Assembly (NCBI RefSeq): GCF_001457025.1
Contig: NZ_KQ758599.1
Location: 868,001 to 932,000, forward strand
DNA: 64,000 bases
Direction: 5' to 3'
DNA from: Pseudarthrobacter enclensis
Lineage (GTDB): Bacteria; Actinomycetota; Actinomycetes; Actinomycetales; Micrococcaceae
In this document: positions 8,418-19,878 of the stretch, piece by piece
Layout: each line of letters opens with the position of its first letter
Position numbering within the stretch: the first letter of the stretch is position 1
The notes under the pieces: model-generated
The model's input: only the letters and a program-made list of their open reading frames with translations
Told to the model about the DNA's origin: nothing
The model's database searches: none
Position numbers and translations under genes: made by a program

Positions 8418-9244
8418 TGGCAGGCGTATCGAGCGAATCGCTGGCAACAGCCCTGGCCGCGCTGGAAGGAAAGCTTCCCACCGCGTCGCTGCAGCTGGCA
8501 AAGGAACTCTTCGGAATTCTGGGAATGGTGGACAGCTCGGCTGGCTTGCGCCGCGCCCTGACTGACCCGTCCCGCAACGGTGACGAGAAGTCGGCGCTGG
8601 TCAGGCAGCTGGTTGGCGGAAAAGTCTCCGCTGATGCTGCAGACATCGCGGGCGGACTGGCCAGTTCACGCTGGGCATCGGCGCGGGATATCGGCGATGC
8701 ACTCGAGACTCTTGCCGCAACGGTGGTCATTTCCGTTGCTGAAAACAAGTCGGCCGTTTCTGCCTCCGGCATCACCGGCCTGGAAGAGCTGGAGAACGAT
8801 CTGTTCTCCTTCAACCAGGCTGTGGCGTCCAACCACGAGGTACAACGTGCTCTGTCCGAACCGCAGGCCAGTGCCGCCGCCAAGGCAGCCCTCGCCGAAA
8901 AGCTGGTGCCCGGGGTCAGTGAGGAAGCCAAAGTCCTCATCACCCAGGCAGTGAGCCAGCCCCGCGGAATCAAGCCGACCCGGCTTGTGGAACGGTTCGC
9001 CGAACTGGCGGCCAAGCGGCAGCAGCGCTGGATTGCAACGGTCAGCGTGACCCGTCCCCTGTCGCAGACGCAGCAGGCACGCCTTCAGGCAGGCCTGAAC
9101 GCCCTGTACGGACGGGAGTTGAAGATCAACGTTAACGTTGATCCGGCACTCATTGGCGGCATCCGCGTCCAGGTCGGTGACGAAGTGCTCGACGCTTCCG
9201 TCATGACCAGGCTGGGCGAGCTGCAACGCCAGCTGGCCGGCTAG
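8417..9244 (+). CDS. atpH: ATP synthase F1 subunit delta
   Basis: Stator subunit capping F1 and binding the b stalk. At 275 residues it is longer than the ~177-residue Escherichia coli delta, as usual in actinobacteria, where an N-terminal extension is present. The C-terminal half has the family end pattern GIRVQVGDEVLDASVMTRLGEL. It overlaps atpF by one base and is followed by 77 bases before atpA. Confidence 0.94.
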   Translation: MAGVSSESLATALAALEGKLPTASLQLAKELFGILGMVDSSAGLRRALTDPSRNGDEKSALVRQLVGGKVSADAADIAGGLASSRWASARDIGDALETLAATVVISVAENKSAVSASGITGLEELENDLFSFNQAVASNHEVQRALSEPQASAAAKAALAEKLVPGVSEEAKVLITQAVSQPRGIKPTRLVERFAELAAKRQQRWIATVSVTRPLSQTQQARLQAGLNALYGRELKINVNVDPALIGGIRVQVGDEVLDASVMTRLGELQRQLAG

Positions 9245-9321
9245 CCGGACAAGCACAACCACACTGATAGAAACCCCGGTCACCTGACGGTGATCACAAA
9301 ACAGGAGAGCAGGGACTGCAG

Positions 9322-10959
9322 ATGGCCGAATTGACCATCAACGCCGACGACGTCCGTAATGCGCTGAACGAGTTCGCGGCGTCCTACGAACCCGGAAACG
9401 CAGAGCGCGTAGAGGTCGGCCGCGTAACCACCGCTAGTGACGGCATCGCCCGTGTTGAGGGCCTTCCCTCGGTCATGGCGAACGAGCTGCTGCGCTTCGA
9501 GGACGGCACCCTGGGCCTGGCCCAGAACCTTGACGTCCGCGAAATCGGCGTCATCATCCTCGGCGACTTCACCGGCATCGAAGAGGGCCAGGAAGTCCAC
9601 CGCACCGGACAGGTTCTGTCCGTTCCCGTGGGCGACGCCTTCCTCGGCCGCGTTGTCGACCCGCTGGGCGTGCCCATCGACGACCTCGGCGAAATCAAGG
9701 CCGAGGCCACCCGCGCACTGGAGCTTCAGGCTCCCGGCGTGACCCAGCGCAAGTCGGTGCACGAGCCGATGCAGACCGGTCTCAAGGCAATCGACGCCAT
9801 GATTCCGATCGGCCGCGGCCAGCGCCAGCTGATCATTGGTGACCGCCAGACCGGCAAGTCCGCCATCGCGATCGACACCATCATCAACCAGAAGGCCAAC
9901 TGGGCTTCCGGCGATGTGACCAAGCAGGTCCGTTGCATCTACGTGGCCATTGGCCAGAAGGCATCGACCATCGCCGCCATCCGCCAGACCCTGGAAGAGA
10001 ACGGCGCCCTGGAGTACACCACCATCGTGGCGTCTCCGGCTTCCGACCCCGCAGGCTTCAAGTACCTGGCACCCTACGCCGGTTCTGCGATCGGCCAGCA
10101 CTGGATGTACGGCGGCAAGCACGTCCTCATCGTCTTTGATGACCTGTCCAAGCAGGCCGAGGCCTACCGTGCAGTGTCCCTGCTGCTCCGCCGCCCGCCG
10201 GGACGCGAAGCCTACCCGGGTGACGTCTTCTACCTGCACTCCCGCCTGCTGGAGCGTTGTGCGAAGCTGTCGGACGAACTGGGCGCCGGATCCATGACGG
10301 GCCTGCCGCTGATCGAGACCAAGGCGAACGACGTTTCCGCCTACATCCCGACCAACGTCATCTCCATCACCGATGGCCAGATCTTCCTGCAGTCCGACCT
10401 CTTCAACGCCAACCAGCGCCCCGCTGTTGACGTGGGTGTCTCGGTGTCCCGCGTGGGCGGTGCCGCACAGGTGAAGTCCATGAAGAAGGTCTCCGGTACG
10501 TTGAAGCTGGACCTGGCCCAGTACCGCGACATGCAGGCGTTCGCCATGTTCGCTTCCGACCTTGACGCCGCGTCCCGCCAGCAGCTGACCCGTGGTGCAC
10601 GCCTGATGGAACTGCTCAAGCAGGGCCAGTACTCGCCGTTCCCGGTCGAGAACCAGGTTGTGTCCATCTGGGCCGGCACCAACGGCTACCTGGACGACGT
10701 TCCGGTTGAGGACATCAGCCGCTTCGAGGGCGAATTCCTGGAGCACCTCGCCCACAAGTCCTCGATCCTGACCACGCTGGCGCAGACCAACGTGCTGGAC
10801 GACGACACTGTGGCAGCCCTGAAGTCCGCCATCGTGGACTTCAAGAAGGGTTTCTTCGGCGAGGGTGACAACCACCTGGTAGGCGCCGGCCACGAGGAGC
10901 ATGACGCCATCTCCGAGGGCGAAGTCGACCAGGAAAAGATCGTCAAGCAGAAGCGCTAG
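9322..10959 (+). CDS. atpA: ATP synthase F1 subunit alpha
   Basis: Non-catalytic nucleotide-binding subunit of the F1 hexamer, 545 residues. The P-loop is [11 protein letters not shown] (about residues 173-183), the arginine finger region is [15 protein letters not shown], and the N-terminal beta-barrel and C-terminal helical domain are complete. A C-terminal tail rich in Glu, His and Lys ([19 protein letters not shown]) extends beyond many homologues. The intergenic region after it holds a strong hairpin. Confidence 0.98.
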   Translation: MAELTINADDVRNALNEFAASYEPGNAERVEVGRVTTASDGIARVEGLPSVMANELLRFEDGTLGLAQNLDVREIGVIILGDFTGIEEGQEVHRTGQVLSVPVGDAFLGRVVDPLGVPIDDLGEIKAEATRALELQAPGVTQRKSVHEPMQTGLKAIDAMIPIGRGQRQLIIGDRQTGKSAIAIDTIINQKANWASGDVTKQVRCIYVAIGQKASTIAAIRQTLEENGALEYTTIVASPASDPAGFKYLAPYAGSAIGQHWMYGGKHVLIVFDDLSKQAEAYRAVSLLLRRPPGREAYPGDVFYLHSRLLERCAKLSDELGAGSMTGLPLIETKANDVSAYIPTNVISITDGQIFLQSDLFNANQRPAVDVGVSVSRVGGAAQVKSMKKVSGTLKLDLAQYRDMQAFAMFASDLDAASRQQLTRGARLMELLKQGQYSPFPVENQVVSIWAGTNGYLDDVPVEDISRFEGEFLEHLAHKSSILTTLAQTNVLDDDTVAALKSAIVDFKKGFFGEGDNHLVGAGHEEHDAISEGEVDQEKIVKQKR

Positions 10960-10969
10960 TTCCGACGAA

Positions 10970-11004
10970 CGGGTGTGCCGGGCCCACAGGGTCCGGCACA
11001 CCCG
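10970..11004 (+). promoter_or_regulatory. Strong hairpin between atpA and atpG
   Basis: CGGGTGTGCCGG and CCGGCACACCCG are perfect 12-base inverted arms (10970-10981 and 10993-11004), extended inward by GCCC/GGGT. No U-run follows, so it is not a canonical terminator within the operon; it may be an RNA stability or processing element setting alpha/gamma ratios. Confidence 0.55.
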
Positions 11005-11032
11005 GTTTACGGAATGTTAGGAAAGGATAAGT

Positions 11033-13461
<2,429 letters not shown>

Positions 13462-13462
13462 T

Positions 13463-13747
13463 ATGGCTGAGCTTGAGGTTGAGATTGTCGCAGCGGACCA
13501 CTTTGTGTGGTCCGGAGCGGCCAGCATGGTCAAGGCCCGCACCAGCGATGGTGAAATCGGAATCCTGCCCGGCCACTCGCCCCTGCTGGCGATCCTGGCC
13601 GAAGGTGAACTGGCAATCCAGCCGGTGTCCGGGGACCGCATTGCGGTAGACGTTGACGGCGGATTCTTCTCCGTCGACAACAACCGGGTGGTCATTGTTG
13701 CTGACAACGCCCAGCTGGGCGGCTCGGCTACCGCTGGGATCCGCTAG
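13463..13747 (+). CDS. atpC: ATP synthase F1 subunit epsilon
   Basis: Rotor subunit that links gamma to the c-ring, 94 residues. Only the N-terminal beta-sandwich is present (LEVEIVAADHFVWSG, IGILPGHSPLLAIL); the C-terminal helical hairpin of longer epsilon subunits is absent, as in many actinobacteria. The ATG starts 2 bases after the atpD stop. The longer frame from 13202 is only an open extension inside atpD. Last gene of the atp operon proper. Confidence 0.93.
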   Translation: MAELEVEIVAADHFVWSGAASMVKARTSDGEIGILPGHSPLLAILAEGELAIQPVSGDRIAVDVDGGFFSVDNNRVVIVADNAQLGGSATAGIR

Positions 13748-13757
13748 CACGACCTTG

Positions 13758-14189
13758 ATGGACGCATTCGGTCTTCCGTTCATCGCACTGGCAATCGCCT
13801 TCGGATTGCTGATTTTTGCACTGTGCCTTTCGGGGGTACGCCGCTTCAACCTGCGGCGTGCCCTCGGCACGGTGGACGCCTCCATCTGCATGGCTGGAAA
13901 CAGCTGGCAGATGGGGGTTTGTCGTTATCAGGACAACGACCTTGAGTGGTTCAGGCTGCTCTCGCTCAGTGTCCGTCCCAAGCACAAGTTCAAGCGGCAT
14001 TCCCTTGAACTCCTGGGCCGCCGCAAGCCCACTGAGGCCGAGGCCGTCAAGGTCCAGCCCGACGTCGTCATCGTGGAACTGCGCTATGAAGGGCAGGACC
14101 TGCGGCTTGCCATGAAGTTCGACGCCTATACGGGCCTGTCATCATGGCTGGAAGCCGGGCCGGTCATCGGCGTGGGCACCTGGCGCTAG
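13758..14189 (+). CDS. DUF2550 membrane-anchored protein
   Basis: A 143-residue protein matching the actinobacterial DUF2550 family that follows atpC in many genomes. One N-terminal transmembrane helix (residues ~5-25) precedes a soluble domain with ICMAGNSWQMGVCRY, EWFRLLSLSVRPKH and KFDAYTGLSSWLEA. Function is unknown. The ATG at 13758 is chosen because it begins the hydrophobic helix directly and lies 10 bases after atpC; the frame from 13653 overlaps atpC. Probably cotranscribed with the atp operon. Confidence 0.85.
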   Translation: MDAFGLPFIALAIAFGLLIFALCLSGVRRFNLRRALGTVDASICMAGNSWQMGVCRYQDNDLEWFRLLSLSVRPKHKFKRHSLELLGRRKPTEAEAVKVQPDVVIVELRYEGQDLRLAMKFDAYTGLSSWLEAGPVIGVGTWR

Positions 14190-14193
14190 CCGC

Positions 14194-15504
14194 GTGGAGT
14201 GGATCTACGACATCCGGCTGACCGACGGCCCCGTCTACTGGGCCGCCATCATCCTGGGCATTGGCGGCGCCGCCTTTCTGCTGGTGCCGCCCCGTCAACC
14301 CGTTCGTGTCCGGTGGCTCTGCCGGATCCTTGCCGCCACTGCCGCGGCCTTCGCGCTGGTGGCCACCGTCCACTGGGCGCTCATTAACCTCTACTCCGTC
14401 TTTCCGGAGAACATTCCCGATCCCGTCCTGCTGTGGCTCGTGCCGGCAGTGGCCGCCGTGCTTCTCTGGCTGCTGCGCCTGCCGCGCACCTCCTGGAGCC
14501 GGCGCGGCGGCGGGCTGGTGGCGGCACTTCTGGTGATCGCCCTCTCCAGCGTCCAGATCAATGCCTACTTCGGCCTCAACCGTACCGTCAGCGACCTCAC
14601 CGGCAACGCGCTGTCCCGTATTCCCGTGCTGGAACAGGGCCTGACCCGCCAGGCAGGGGCACAGGACGGGGCGCCGATCCGGAACTGGCGGCCGCAGGGC
14701 GCGATGCCGGACGGCGGATCGCTGCGCAGGGCCACCATCCCCGGCACCAAATCCGGGATGGACATGCGCGACGCCTACATCTACCTCCCGCCCGCCTACT
14801 TCGCGCAGAACCGTCCGGCGCTTCCGGTCCTGTTACTTATTGCCGGGCAGCCCGGCGGCCCTGCGGATTGGCTGACAGGCGGCGCATTGCGGGGACACAT
14901 GGATTCCTTCGCCGCGTCGCACGGTGGGGTGGCGCCGGTGGTGGTGATCCCGGACGCCAACGGATCGCAGAACGCCAACACCATGTGCATGGACAGCCGG
15001 ATCGCGCGCGCGGACACCTACCTGTCGGAGGACGTGCCTGACTGGATCAGCACAACGCTCTCCGTGGACACAGACCACAGGCACTGGGCGGTGGGCGGTT
15101 TCTCCTTTGGTGGTACCTGCGCCCTCCAGCTGGGCACCCGCCACCCGGACCTGTTCCACGATGTCCTGGCCTTTTCCGCTGAGGCTGAACCCGCCATTGC
15201 CAAGGAGCGCCAGAAGACCATCGATGCATCCTTTCCCGGGGACCCCGATGCCTTCCTGCGGCAGACCCCGTTGTCCATCATGGCGGAGCGCCGCTTTGAC
15301 GGACACGGGCTGTACCTGACGGCGGGCCAGAACGATACTGAGTTCGTGGGCTACCTGAAGACCCTGGCCGACGCCGCCGGAAAGGCCGGTTTCACCGTCC
15401 AGGCCTACGAGGTGGAGCACACCGGCCATTCCTGGGACACCTCCTCCAGGCACTTCAGTGACGCCCTGCAGTTCCTGGCCGGCCAATGGGGAGCCGGCGG
15501 ATGA
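14194..15504 (+). CDS. Membrane-anchored esterase (alpha/beta hydrolase, esterase D/Ag85-like)
   Basis: A 436-residue protein. About four transmembrane helices occupy residues 1-130 and are followed by an extracytoplasmic hydrolase domain. The nucleophile elbow is GGFSFGG, with Ser near 304; a C-terminal His occurs in VEHTGHSWD. The fold resembles enterochelin esterase or mycolyltransferase-like hydrolases, so it likely cleaves an ester outside the membrane. The GTG start is 4 bases after the DUF2550 gene. Its stop overlaps the MprF-like gene by 4 bases (ATGA), implying the two products act together, perhaps on aminoacylated lipids (see findings). Confidence 0.82.
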   Translation: MEWIYDIRLTDGPVYWAAIILGIGGAAFLLVPPRQPVRVRWLCRILAATAAAFALVATVHWALINLYSVFPENIPDPVLLWLVPAVAAVLLWLLRLPRTSWSRRGGGLVAALLVIALSSVQINAYFGLNRTVSDLTGNALSRIPVLEQGLTRQAGAQDGAPIRNWRPQGAMPDGGSLRRATIPGTKSGMDMRDAYIYLPPAYFAQNRPALPVLLLIAGQPGGPADWLTGGALRGHMDSFAASHGGVAPVVVIPDANGSQNANTMCMDSRIARADTYLSEDVPDWISTTLSVDTDHRHWAVGGFSFGGTCALQLGTRHPDLFHDVLAFSAEAEPAIAKERQKTIDASFPGDPDAFLRQTPLSIMAERRFDGHGLYLTAGQNDTEFVGYLKTLADAAGKAGFTVQAYEVEHTGHSWDTSSRHFSDALQFLAGQWGAGG

Positions 15505-18038
15505 GCGGGGGACAGCAGACACGCACCATGGCCCTTGCCTGGGACACCGTTGTCCGGCCGGTTCTGGGCCGCACGGCCGCCGGATTGGCCGCGATGCCCT
15601 TCACGCTGTCCGTCCTTGCGGTCTTCCTCCTGGCAGGAGCCGCCACCGGAAGCTTCCTCGCAGGCCCGCCCGAACACCTGCTGGACATTGCCGGTGTGAG
15701 CGGTCCCGGCCTGCGCGAGGGACGCTGGTGGTCCCTGTTTTCCAGCCTGTTCTTCGCCACCAATCCCACCGCGTACCTGGTTGCATCGCTGATGATCGTG
15801 GTGCTGTTGGGCCTTGCCGAACGGAAGCTCGGGGTCCGAGCGGCAGCTGCGTTGCTGTTGGGCGGCCAGTTCGCGGCGGTCACGCTGTTCCTGCTGGTCA
15901 CCCAGCTTGCTGCGTACGTCGGCGACGGGTGGCTGGATACCATGACCGAGGTCATCCTGATCGGTCCCTACGCGCCGCTGCTCGCGGCAGGCCTTGCCGG
16001 CAGCGCCAGGCTGCCCGTGCTGTGGCAACGCCGGCTCCGTACGGCGGCGTTGTCCATTTCCCTGCTGCTGGTCCTCTACGTGGGGCATGCCGAAACGGTC
16101 ATCGGCCTGCTGGGTGCCCTCCTCGGACTGCTCGCGGGATGGTGGATCCAGGGCGATGAAGGGAGACTGCACCGGCACCGTTCCACCGGACGGGAGGCGC
16201 GCAACCTGCTGGCGCTCATGGTGGCCGTGTTCGCGGTCGGCCCCATCCTCACCGGCATTACCCGTGCTCCCACGGGACCGCTGGCGCTGCTCCGCGACGT
16301 GGTCCTCAACCCGCTTCCCACCCTGGGCCAACTGGCGTTCAACTGCGGCACAACCGTCGAGGCATCCTGCCTGGAGGCGGGCCGCGCGGGCTTCGCCGGG
16401 CCCTTCGGGCTTGCCCTGGCCATCGTCCCCGTGGCCCTGCTGCTCATCTGCGCCGACGGGATGCGCCGGGGCAGGCGGATGGCCCTGAACATCGCCTTGG
16501 CCATCCAGCTGGCCGTCACGGCACTGGCGGCGGTCTACCTTGCGTTGTTTGCCCTGGTGCCATCCCGGCCGCAGGCCCCGCACGCGGCCCCCATGGGTTC
16601 GGCGTTCGCCCACGTGCTGCCGCTGGTCGTGGTCCCGCTGCTTCTTTCCGCCGTCCTGTGGCTGAACCGCCGGCAGTTCCGCGTGCAGACCCTGCCCTCG
16701 GCCAGGCGGGCCCTTGCCGTGCTGGTGGGCGGGTCCTGGGGAGTGCTGGCTTCCGCCTACGCCACCGCCTGGTTCGCATCCGGCGGGATGAGCCGCGACG
16801 GCGGCATGCTGGGGCTCTTCGCCGAGCTTGCCCGGCAGTACGTGCCCGTGCCGATCCCGCAGCATTTCCACCGCGTCTTTGCCGACCGCAACACCGTTGA
16901 AGCTGTCCTTTTTGCCTATTCCGGTCCGGTGTTCTGGCTCATTGCGCTGGCGGCAGTGTGGTGGGCACTGCTGGGCGGGAACCATGGGCACGATTCCGGG
17001 CGGCAGGACCGCGCCCGCGCCAGGGCCCTGCTCCACCAGGGTGGCGGTCCGTTGTCATGGATGGCGCTGTGGGAACCGAACACCTACTGGTTCAGCCCCG
17101 ACGGCCAGGGGGCCATGGCGTACCAGCAGCACGGCAGCGTCGCCCTGACCCTTGGGTGCGCCATCGGCCCGGCGGAATCCCGCCAGGCGGTCACGGAAGG
17201 CTTCCTTGCCCACTGCCGCCGCGAGGCCCTGATCCCGGCGCTGTATTCCTGCGACGACGCGCTCTGGCCGGTCCTGCGCGAACGCGGCTTCTCCCGCGTC
17301 TCGGTGGCGCAGGAAACCCGACTTGCCATCCGTGAACTGGAGTTCAAGGGCAAGGAATGGCAGAACGTGCGCACAGCGCTCAACCGGGCGGCCAAGCTCG
17401 GCGTGCACGCCGTCTGGGGTCCCTACAGCGGCCTGCCGGCAGCCCTCCGGACGCGGCTGAATGAGGTATCTGAAGAGTGGGCTGCAGGAAAGACCGTGCC
17501 GGAAATGGGCTTCACGCTGGGCGGCGTGGACGAACTGGACGACGACGAAGTGCTGTGCTGCCTCGCCGTGGACGGAGAGGGCAAGGTCCACGGCTTCACC
17601 AGCTGGCTGCCGGTGTACGACGGCGGTCGGCTGGTCTCCCGGACGCTGGACGTCATGCGCCGGGGCGCCGGCGGGTTCCCCGGGGTGATGGAGTTCCTGA
17701 TTGCCTCCGCCGTGCTGGAACTGCGGGGATCGGTCGAGGTGATCTCGCTGTCCGGCTCACCGCTCGCCAACGACGGTGCGGACAGCGGGGACGCCCGGGA
17801 CAGCGCCCGGAACCTGGTGCGCATCCTTGACCTGGTGGGACATGCCCTGGAACCGGTCTACGGGTTCCGCTCCCTGGCTGCCTTCAAGTCGCGGTTCAAG
17901 CCCGAATACCGTGCCTTGTACCTCTACTACCAGGATCCGCTTCACCTTCCTGCGATTGGCCGGGCACTGACCAGGGCGTACCTGCCCGGGCTGTCCCTGC
18001 CGCAGGGTGCCAGGCTGGTCCGTAATTTGGTCACTTAG
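15501..18038 (+). CDS. MprF-like protein: multi-pass domain plus DUF2156 aminoacyl-phosphatidylglycerol synthase domain
   Basis: An 845-residue protein with many transmembrane helices in residues ~1-520 and a cytoplasmic DUF2156 (GNAT-like) domain at ~530-830. The C-terminal domain has the MprF landmarks WEPNTYWFSPDG, EWQNVRTALNRAAKLGV, GVMEFLIASA, SLSGSPLAN and RFKPEYRALYLYY, so it probably transfers an amino acid from aminoacyl-tRNA to phosphatidylglycerol or a related lipid. The first membrane part (GRWWSLFSSLFFATNPTAYL) looks rhomboid-like, not like the usual MprF flippase, and no GxSG protease motif is seen. The ATG at 15501 overlaps the esterase stop. Confidence 0.82.
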   Translation: MSGGQQTRTMALAWDTVVRPVLGRTAAGLAAMPFTLSVLAVFLLAGAATGSFLAGPPEHLLDIAGVSGPGLREGRWWSLFSSLFFATNPTAYLVASLMIVVLLGLAERKLGVRAAAALLLGGQFAAVTLFLLVTQLAAYVGDGWLDTMTEVILIGPYAPLLAAGLAGSARLPVLWQRRLRTAALSISLLLVLYVGHAETVIGLLGALLGLLAGWWIQGDEGRLHRHRSTGREARNLLALMVAVFAVGPILTGITRAPTGPLALLRDVVLNPLPTLGQLAFNCGTTVEASCLEAGRAGFAGPFGLALAIVPVALLLICADGMRRGRRMALNIALAIQLAVTALAAVYLALFALVPSRPQAPHAAPMGSAFAHVLPLVVVPLLLSAVLWLNRRQFRVQTLPSARRALAVLVGGSWGVLASAYATAWFASGGMSRDGGMLGLFAELARQYVPVPIPQHFHRVFADRNTVEAVLFAYSGPVFWLIALAAVWWALLGGNHGHDSGRQDRARARALLHQGGGPLSWMALWEPNTYWFSPDGQGAMAYQQHGSVALTLGCAIGPAESRQAVTEGFLAHCRREALIPALYSCDDALWPVLRERGFSRVSVAQETRLAIRELEFKGKEWQNVRTALNRAAKLGVHAVWGPYSGLPAALRTRLNEVSEEWAAGKTVPEMGFTLGGVDELDDDEVLCCLAVDGEGKVHGFTSWLPVYDGGRLVSRTLDVMRRGAGGFPGVMEFLIASAVLELRGSVEVISLSGSPLANDGADSGDARDSARNLVRILDLVGHALEPVYGFRSLAAFKSRFKPEYRALYLYYQDPLHLPAIGRALTRAYLPGLSLPQGARLVRNLVT

Positions 18039-18116
18039 GACTTTGCGCGGTGGGACCCCGGTCCGGCGAGCAACCGGGTGGCAGAAATGTGAATAAAGAA
18101 ATAGGCGTTGAAATAA

Positions 18117-18149
18117 GAATGGCCCCCGGCTAAAAGCCGGAGGCCATTC
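18117..18149. terminator. Convergent terminator between the MprF-like gene and csp
   Basis: Inverted repeat AATGGCC-CCCGGC / GCCGGA-GGCCATT with loop TAAAA and one mismatch. Read on the minus strand it is followed by a T-rich tract (CTTATTTCAAC), so it best fits termination of the cold-shock gene; it may also act on the plus strand. Confidence 0.7.
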
Positions 18150-18181
18150 CTGGTGCCGCCGAGGCGGGTCAGTCCCGTGGA

Positions 18182-18385
18182 CTAGACAACCGAGACGCCG
18201 GTGGCCTGCGGGCCCTTTGCGCCCTGGCCGATTTCGAACTGGACACGCTGGTTCTCGTCCAGGGTCTTGAAACCGGAGGTCTGGATCTCGGAATAGTGGA
18301 CGAAAACGTCGCCGTCCGAGTCATCCGGGGTAATGAAGCCGAAGCCCTTTTCAGCGTTGAACCACTTGACGGTTCCCTGTGCCAT
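18182..18385 (-). CDS. CspA-family cold shock protein
   Basis: A 67-residue OB-fold RNA chaperone. RNP1 (KGFGFITP) and RNP2 (DVFVHYSEI) are intact, and it begins [14 protein letters not shown], the standard CSD start. The SD GAGGAG lies 7 bases before the ATG. The approximately 290-base leader between it and nucS is unusually A/T-rich for this window and contains a perfect 8-bp hairpin, as expected if the mRNA has a structured cold-responsive 5' UTR. A terminator follows downstream. Confidence 0.95.
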   Translation of the reverse strand: MAQGTVKWFNAEKGFGFITPDDSDGDVFVHYSEIQTSGFKTLDENQRVQFEIGQGAKGPQATGVSVV

Positions 18386-18678
18386 TTATTTCTCCTCATT
18401 GTGGAACTTTTTAAGATCGGCACACCTCGTACCGGCCTTGGTCACTCCGCGAGAAGAATCCTGAATAACCGCCCAATAAACGGATGGTGCTGCAGGAGCT
18501 TCGCGCTCGCAACATGTCTTGCGAGCATGAAAAACACCTACACAAAGACTGCCTTAAGAATTCCATGCCCGTTCCCGCAGGTCAACGCTTCGGAGAAGGA
18601 ATCAGGCAAAATTTGGGTAAAGAACCGGTAAAAGCGGGTGCCGCCGATCAGAAGTGCACGGCAAGGCATTCGCGGACG
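18386..18678 (-). promoter_or_regulatory. Leader/promoter region of the cold-shock gene, no protein gene
   Basis: A 293-base region. On the minus strand it shows a possible -35 TTGACC (18580-18585) with weak -10-like AATTCT 17 bases later (18557-18562), a perfect inverted repeat at 18505-18526, and then the csp SD. The short frames inside lack ribosome sites or family features. If the promoter guess is right, the 5' UTR is about 165 bases. Confidence 0.45.
18505..18526 (-). repeat. Perfect 8-bp inverted repeat in csp leader
   Basis: GCTCGCAA and TTGCGAGC flank a 6-base loop (GACATG on the minus strand). No T-run follows in either direction, so it is a candidate regulatory RNA hairpin or protein-binding operator rather than a terminator. 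Confidence 0.6.
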
Positions 18679-19374
18679 TTAAAAGAGGCGGGATTCGCTG
18701 TCGTCCACGCCGCGCATCGCATCGTAATCGAGGGTCACGCAGTCGATGCCCCGGTCGGTGGCCAGGACCTTTGCCTGAGGCTTGATCTGCTGGGCCGCGA
18801 AGATGCCGCGGACCGGTGCCAGCAGGGGATCACGGTTGAGCAGTTCCAGGTAGCGGGTGAGCTGCTCCACCCCGTCAATGTCGCCGCGCCGCTTGAGCTC
18901 GATGGCCACCGTGCCGCCGTCGGCATCCCTGGCCAGGATGTCCACCGGACCGATGGCGGTGAAGTATTCCCGCCGGATCAGCGAGTAGCCGGTGCCCAGC
19001 GTTTCGATCTGGTCGGCGAGCAGCCGCTGGAGGTCCGCCTCCACGCCGTCCTTGATCAGCCCCGGGTCCACACCGAGGTCATGGGACGTCTCACTGAGCT
19101 TCTCGTGGATGTTGATGATCAGGCGGTCATCCGTCTTCGCTGACTGGACGGTCCACTGTTCAGCCACCCCGAGTTCAAGGTCCACCTCGTCCGGAGTGGT
19201 GACGCGGAGGGTGGCCGGCGGGCTCATCCAGTTCAGGGGCTTGTAGGAGCCGCCATCGGAGTGGACCAGGACCGATCCGTCAGCCTTCACCAGCAGGAGC
19301 CGGGTGGCGAGGGGGAGGTGGGCTTTGAGCCGGCCAACATAATCAACGGAGCATCGGGCTATCACGAGTCGCAC
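18679..19374 (-). CDS. nucS: Endonuclease NucS (EndoMS), non-canonical mismatch repair
   Basis: A 231-residue mismatch-specific endonuclease that replaces MutS/MutL in actinobacteria. The N-terminal DNA-binding domain starts [16 protein letters not shown]; the catalytic domain shows GPVDILARD and the ExK element [16 protein letters not shown]. The C-terminus SRLF fits the beta-clamp-binding tail. I chose GTG 19374 because it matches the family N-terminus and has TAGTGT 7 bases upstream (predicted leaderless); the frame continues to 19812 without coding features. Confidence 0.95.
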   Translation of the reverse strand: MRLVIARCSVDYVGRLKAHLPLATRLLLVKADGSVLVHSDGGSYKPLNWMSPPATLRVTTPDEVDLELGVAEQWTVQSAKTDDRLIINIHEKLSETSHDLGVDPGLIKDGVEADLQRLLADQIETLGTGYSLIRREYFTAIGPVDILARDADGGTVAIELKRRGDIDGVEQLTRYLELLNRDPLLAPVRGIFAAQQIKPQAKVLATDRGIDCVTLDYDAMRGVDDSESRLF

Positions 19375-19381
19375 GCCGTAC

Positions 19382-19387
19382 ACACTA
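19382..19387 (-). promoter_or_regulatory. -10 box of nucS, predicted leaderless
   Basis: TAGTGT on the minus strand, 7 bases before the nucS GTG at 19374. It places transcription start at or next to the start codon. Confidence 0.5.
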
Positions 19388-19489
19388 CCGCGTGGCGCAC
19401 GGGGAAGGACGACGCCGGCGGGCCGCGCGGCCGCGGCGGCAAGCCGGCGTGTGTGCCGGACCGGCCCCGCCCTGGGGCAGAATGGAGGC

Positions 19490-19834
19490 ATGCCGCGTTC
19501 CAACCGTCCCCGCCGCCCCGTGTCCGGAAAAGGCACCGGCAGGGGATCGGCGAAGAAGGCCGGGGATGCGCCCGGGCTGGACCTCGAGCGCGCGCGGGCC
19601 GGGGTCGCACGGCGCGAAAGCGCTCCGGACGGGGAGTGGATGGTCCGCAGCATGACGGCACGCAACGCCGCCAAGACGTACATCTGTCCCGAGTGTTCCA
19701 CTGCGGTGCTGCCCGGAGTGGCGCACCTGGTCGTCTGGAAGGACGACCACCTTTTTGGCGCAGCCGCCGGCCTGGCGGAGCGCCGCCACTGGCATACGAA
19801 CTGTTGGAACACCCGCAGCTACCGCTACCGGTAG
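19490..19834 (+). CDS. Small protein with CxxC...HxxxC zinc-type motif
   Basis: A 114-residue protein without an assigned function. A basic N-terminus ([15 protein letters not shown]) precedes a compact domain with [20 protein letters not shown] and HWHTNCW, whose Cys and His residues suggest one bound zinc. The ATG at 19490 has GGAGG immediately upstream and a CAGAAT box 6 bases before it. Divergent from nucS, with which it shares a 115-base promoter region, and followed by a hydrolase gene 44 bases later. Confidence 0.75.
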   Translation: MPRSNRPRRPVSGKGTGRGSAKKAGDAPGLDLERARAGVARRESAPDGEWMVRSMTARNAAKTYICPECSTAVLPGVAHLVVWKDDHLFGAAAGLAERRHWHTNCWNTRSYRYR

Positions 19835-19865
19835 CGTTCGGTCCGGGAAGCCTCCGGCGGGTCGC

Positions 19866-19871
19866 TAAGCT
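19866..19871 (+). promoter_or_regulatory. -10 box, predicted leaderless hydrolase mRNA
   Basis: TAAGCT ends 7 bases before the ATG at 19879, the recurring spacing in this window. Confidence 0.5.
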
Positions 19872-19878
19872 GGCAGTC

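Noticed and set aside
9280..11001. 573-codon minus-strand frame opposite atpA
   Set aside because: Antisense shadow produced by GC-rich codon bias over a highly conserved gene; composition is Gly/His/Val-rich without motifs.
18386..18678. Protein-coding frames within the csp leader
   Set aside because: Frames on both strands lack ribosome sites or known motifs and overlap csp or nucS; the region fits a regulatory leader better.
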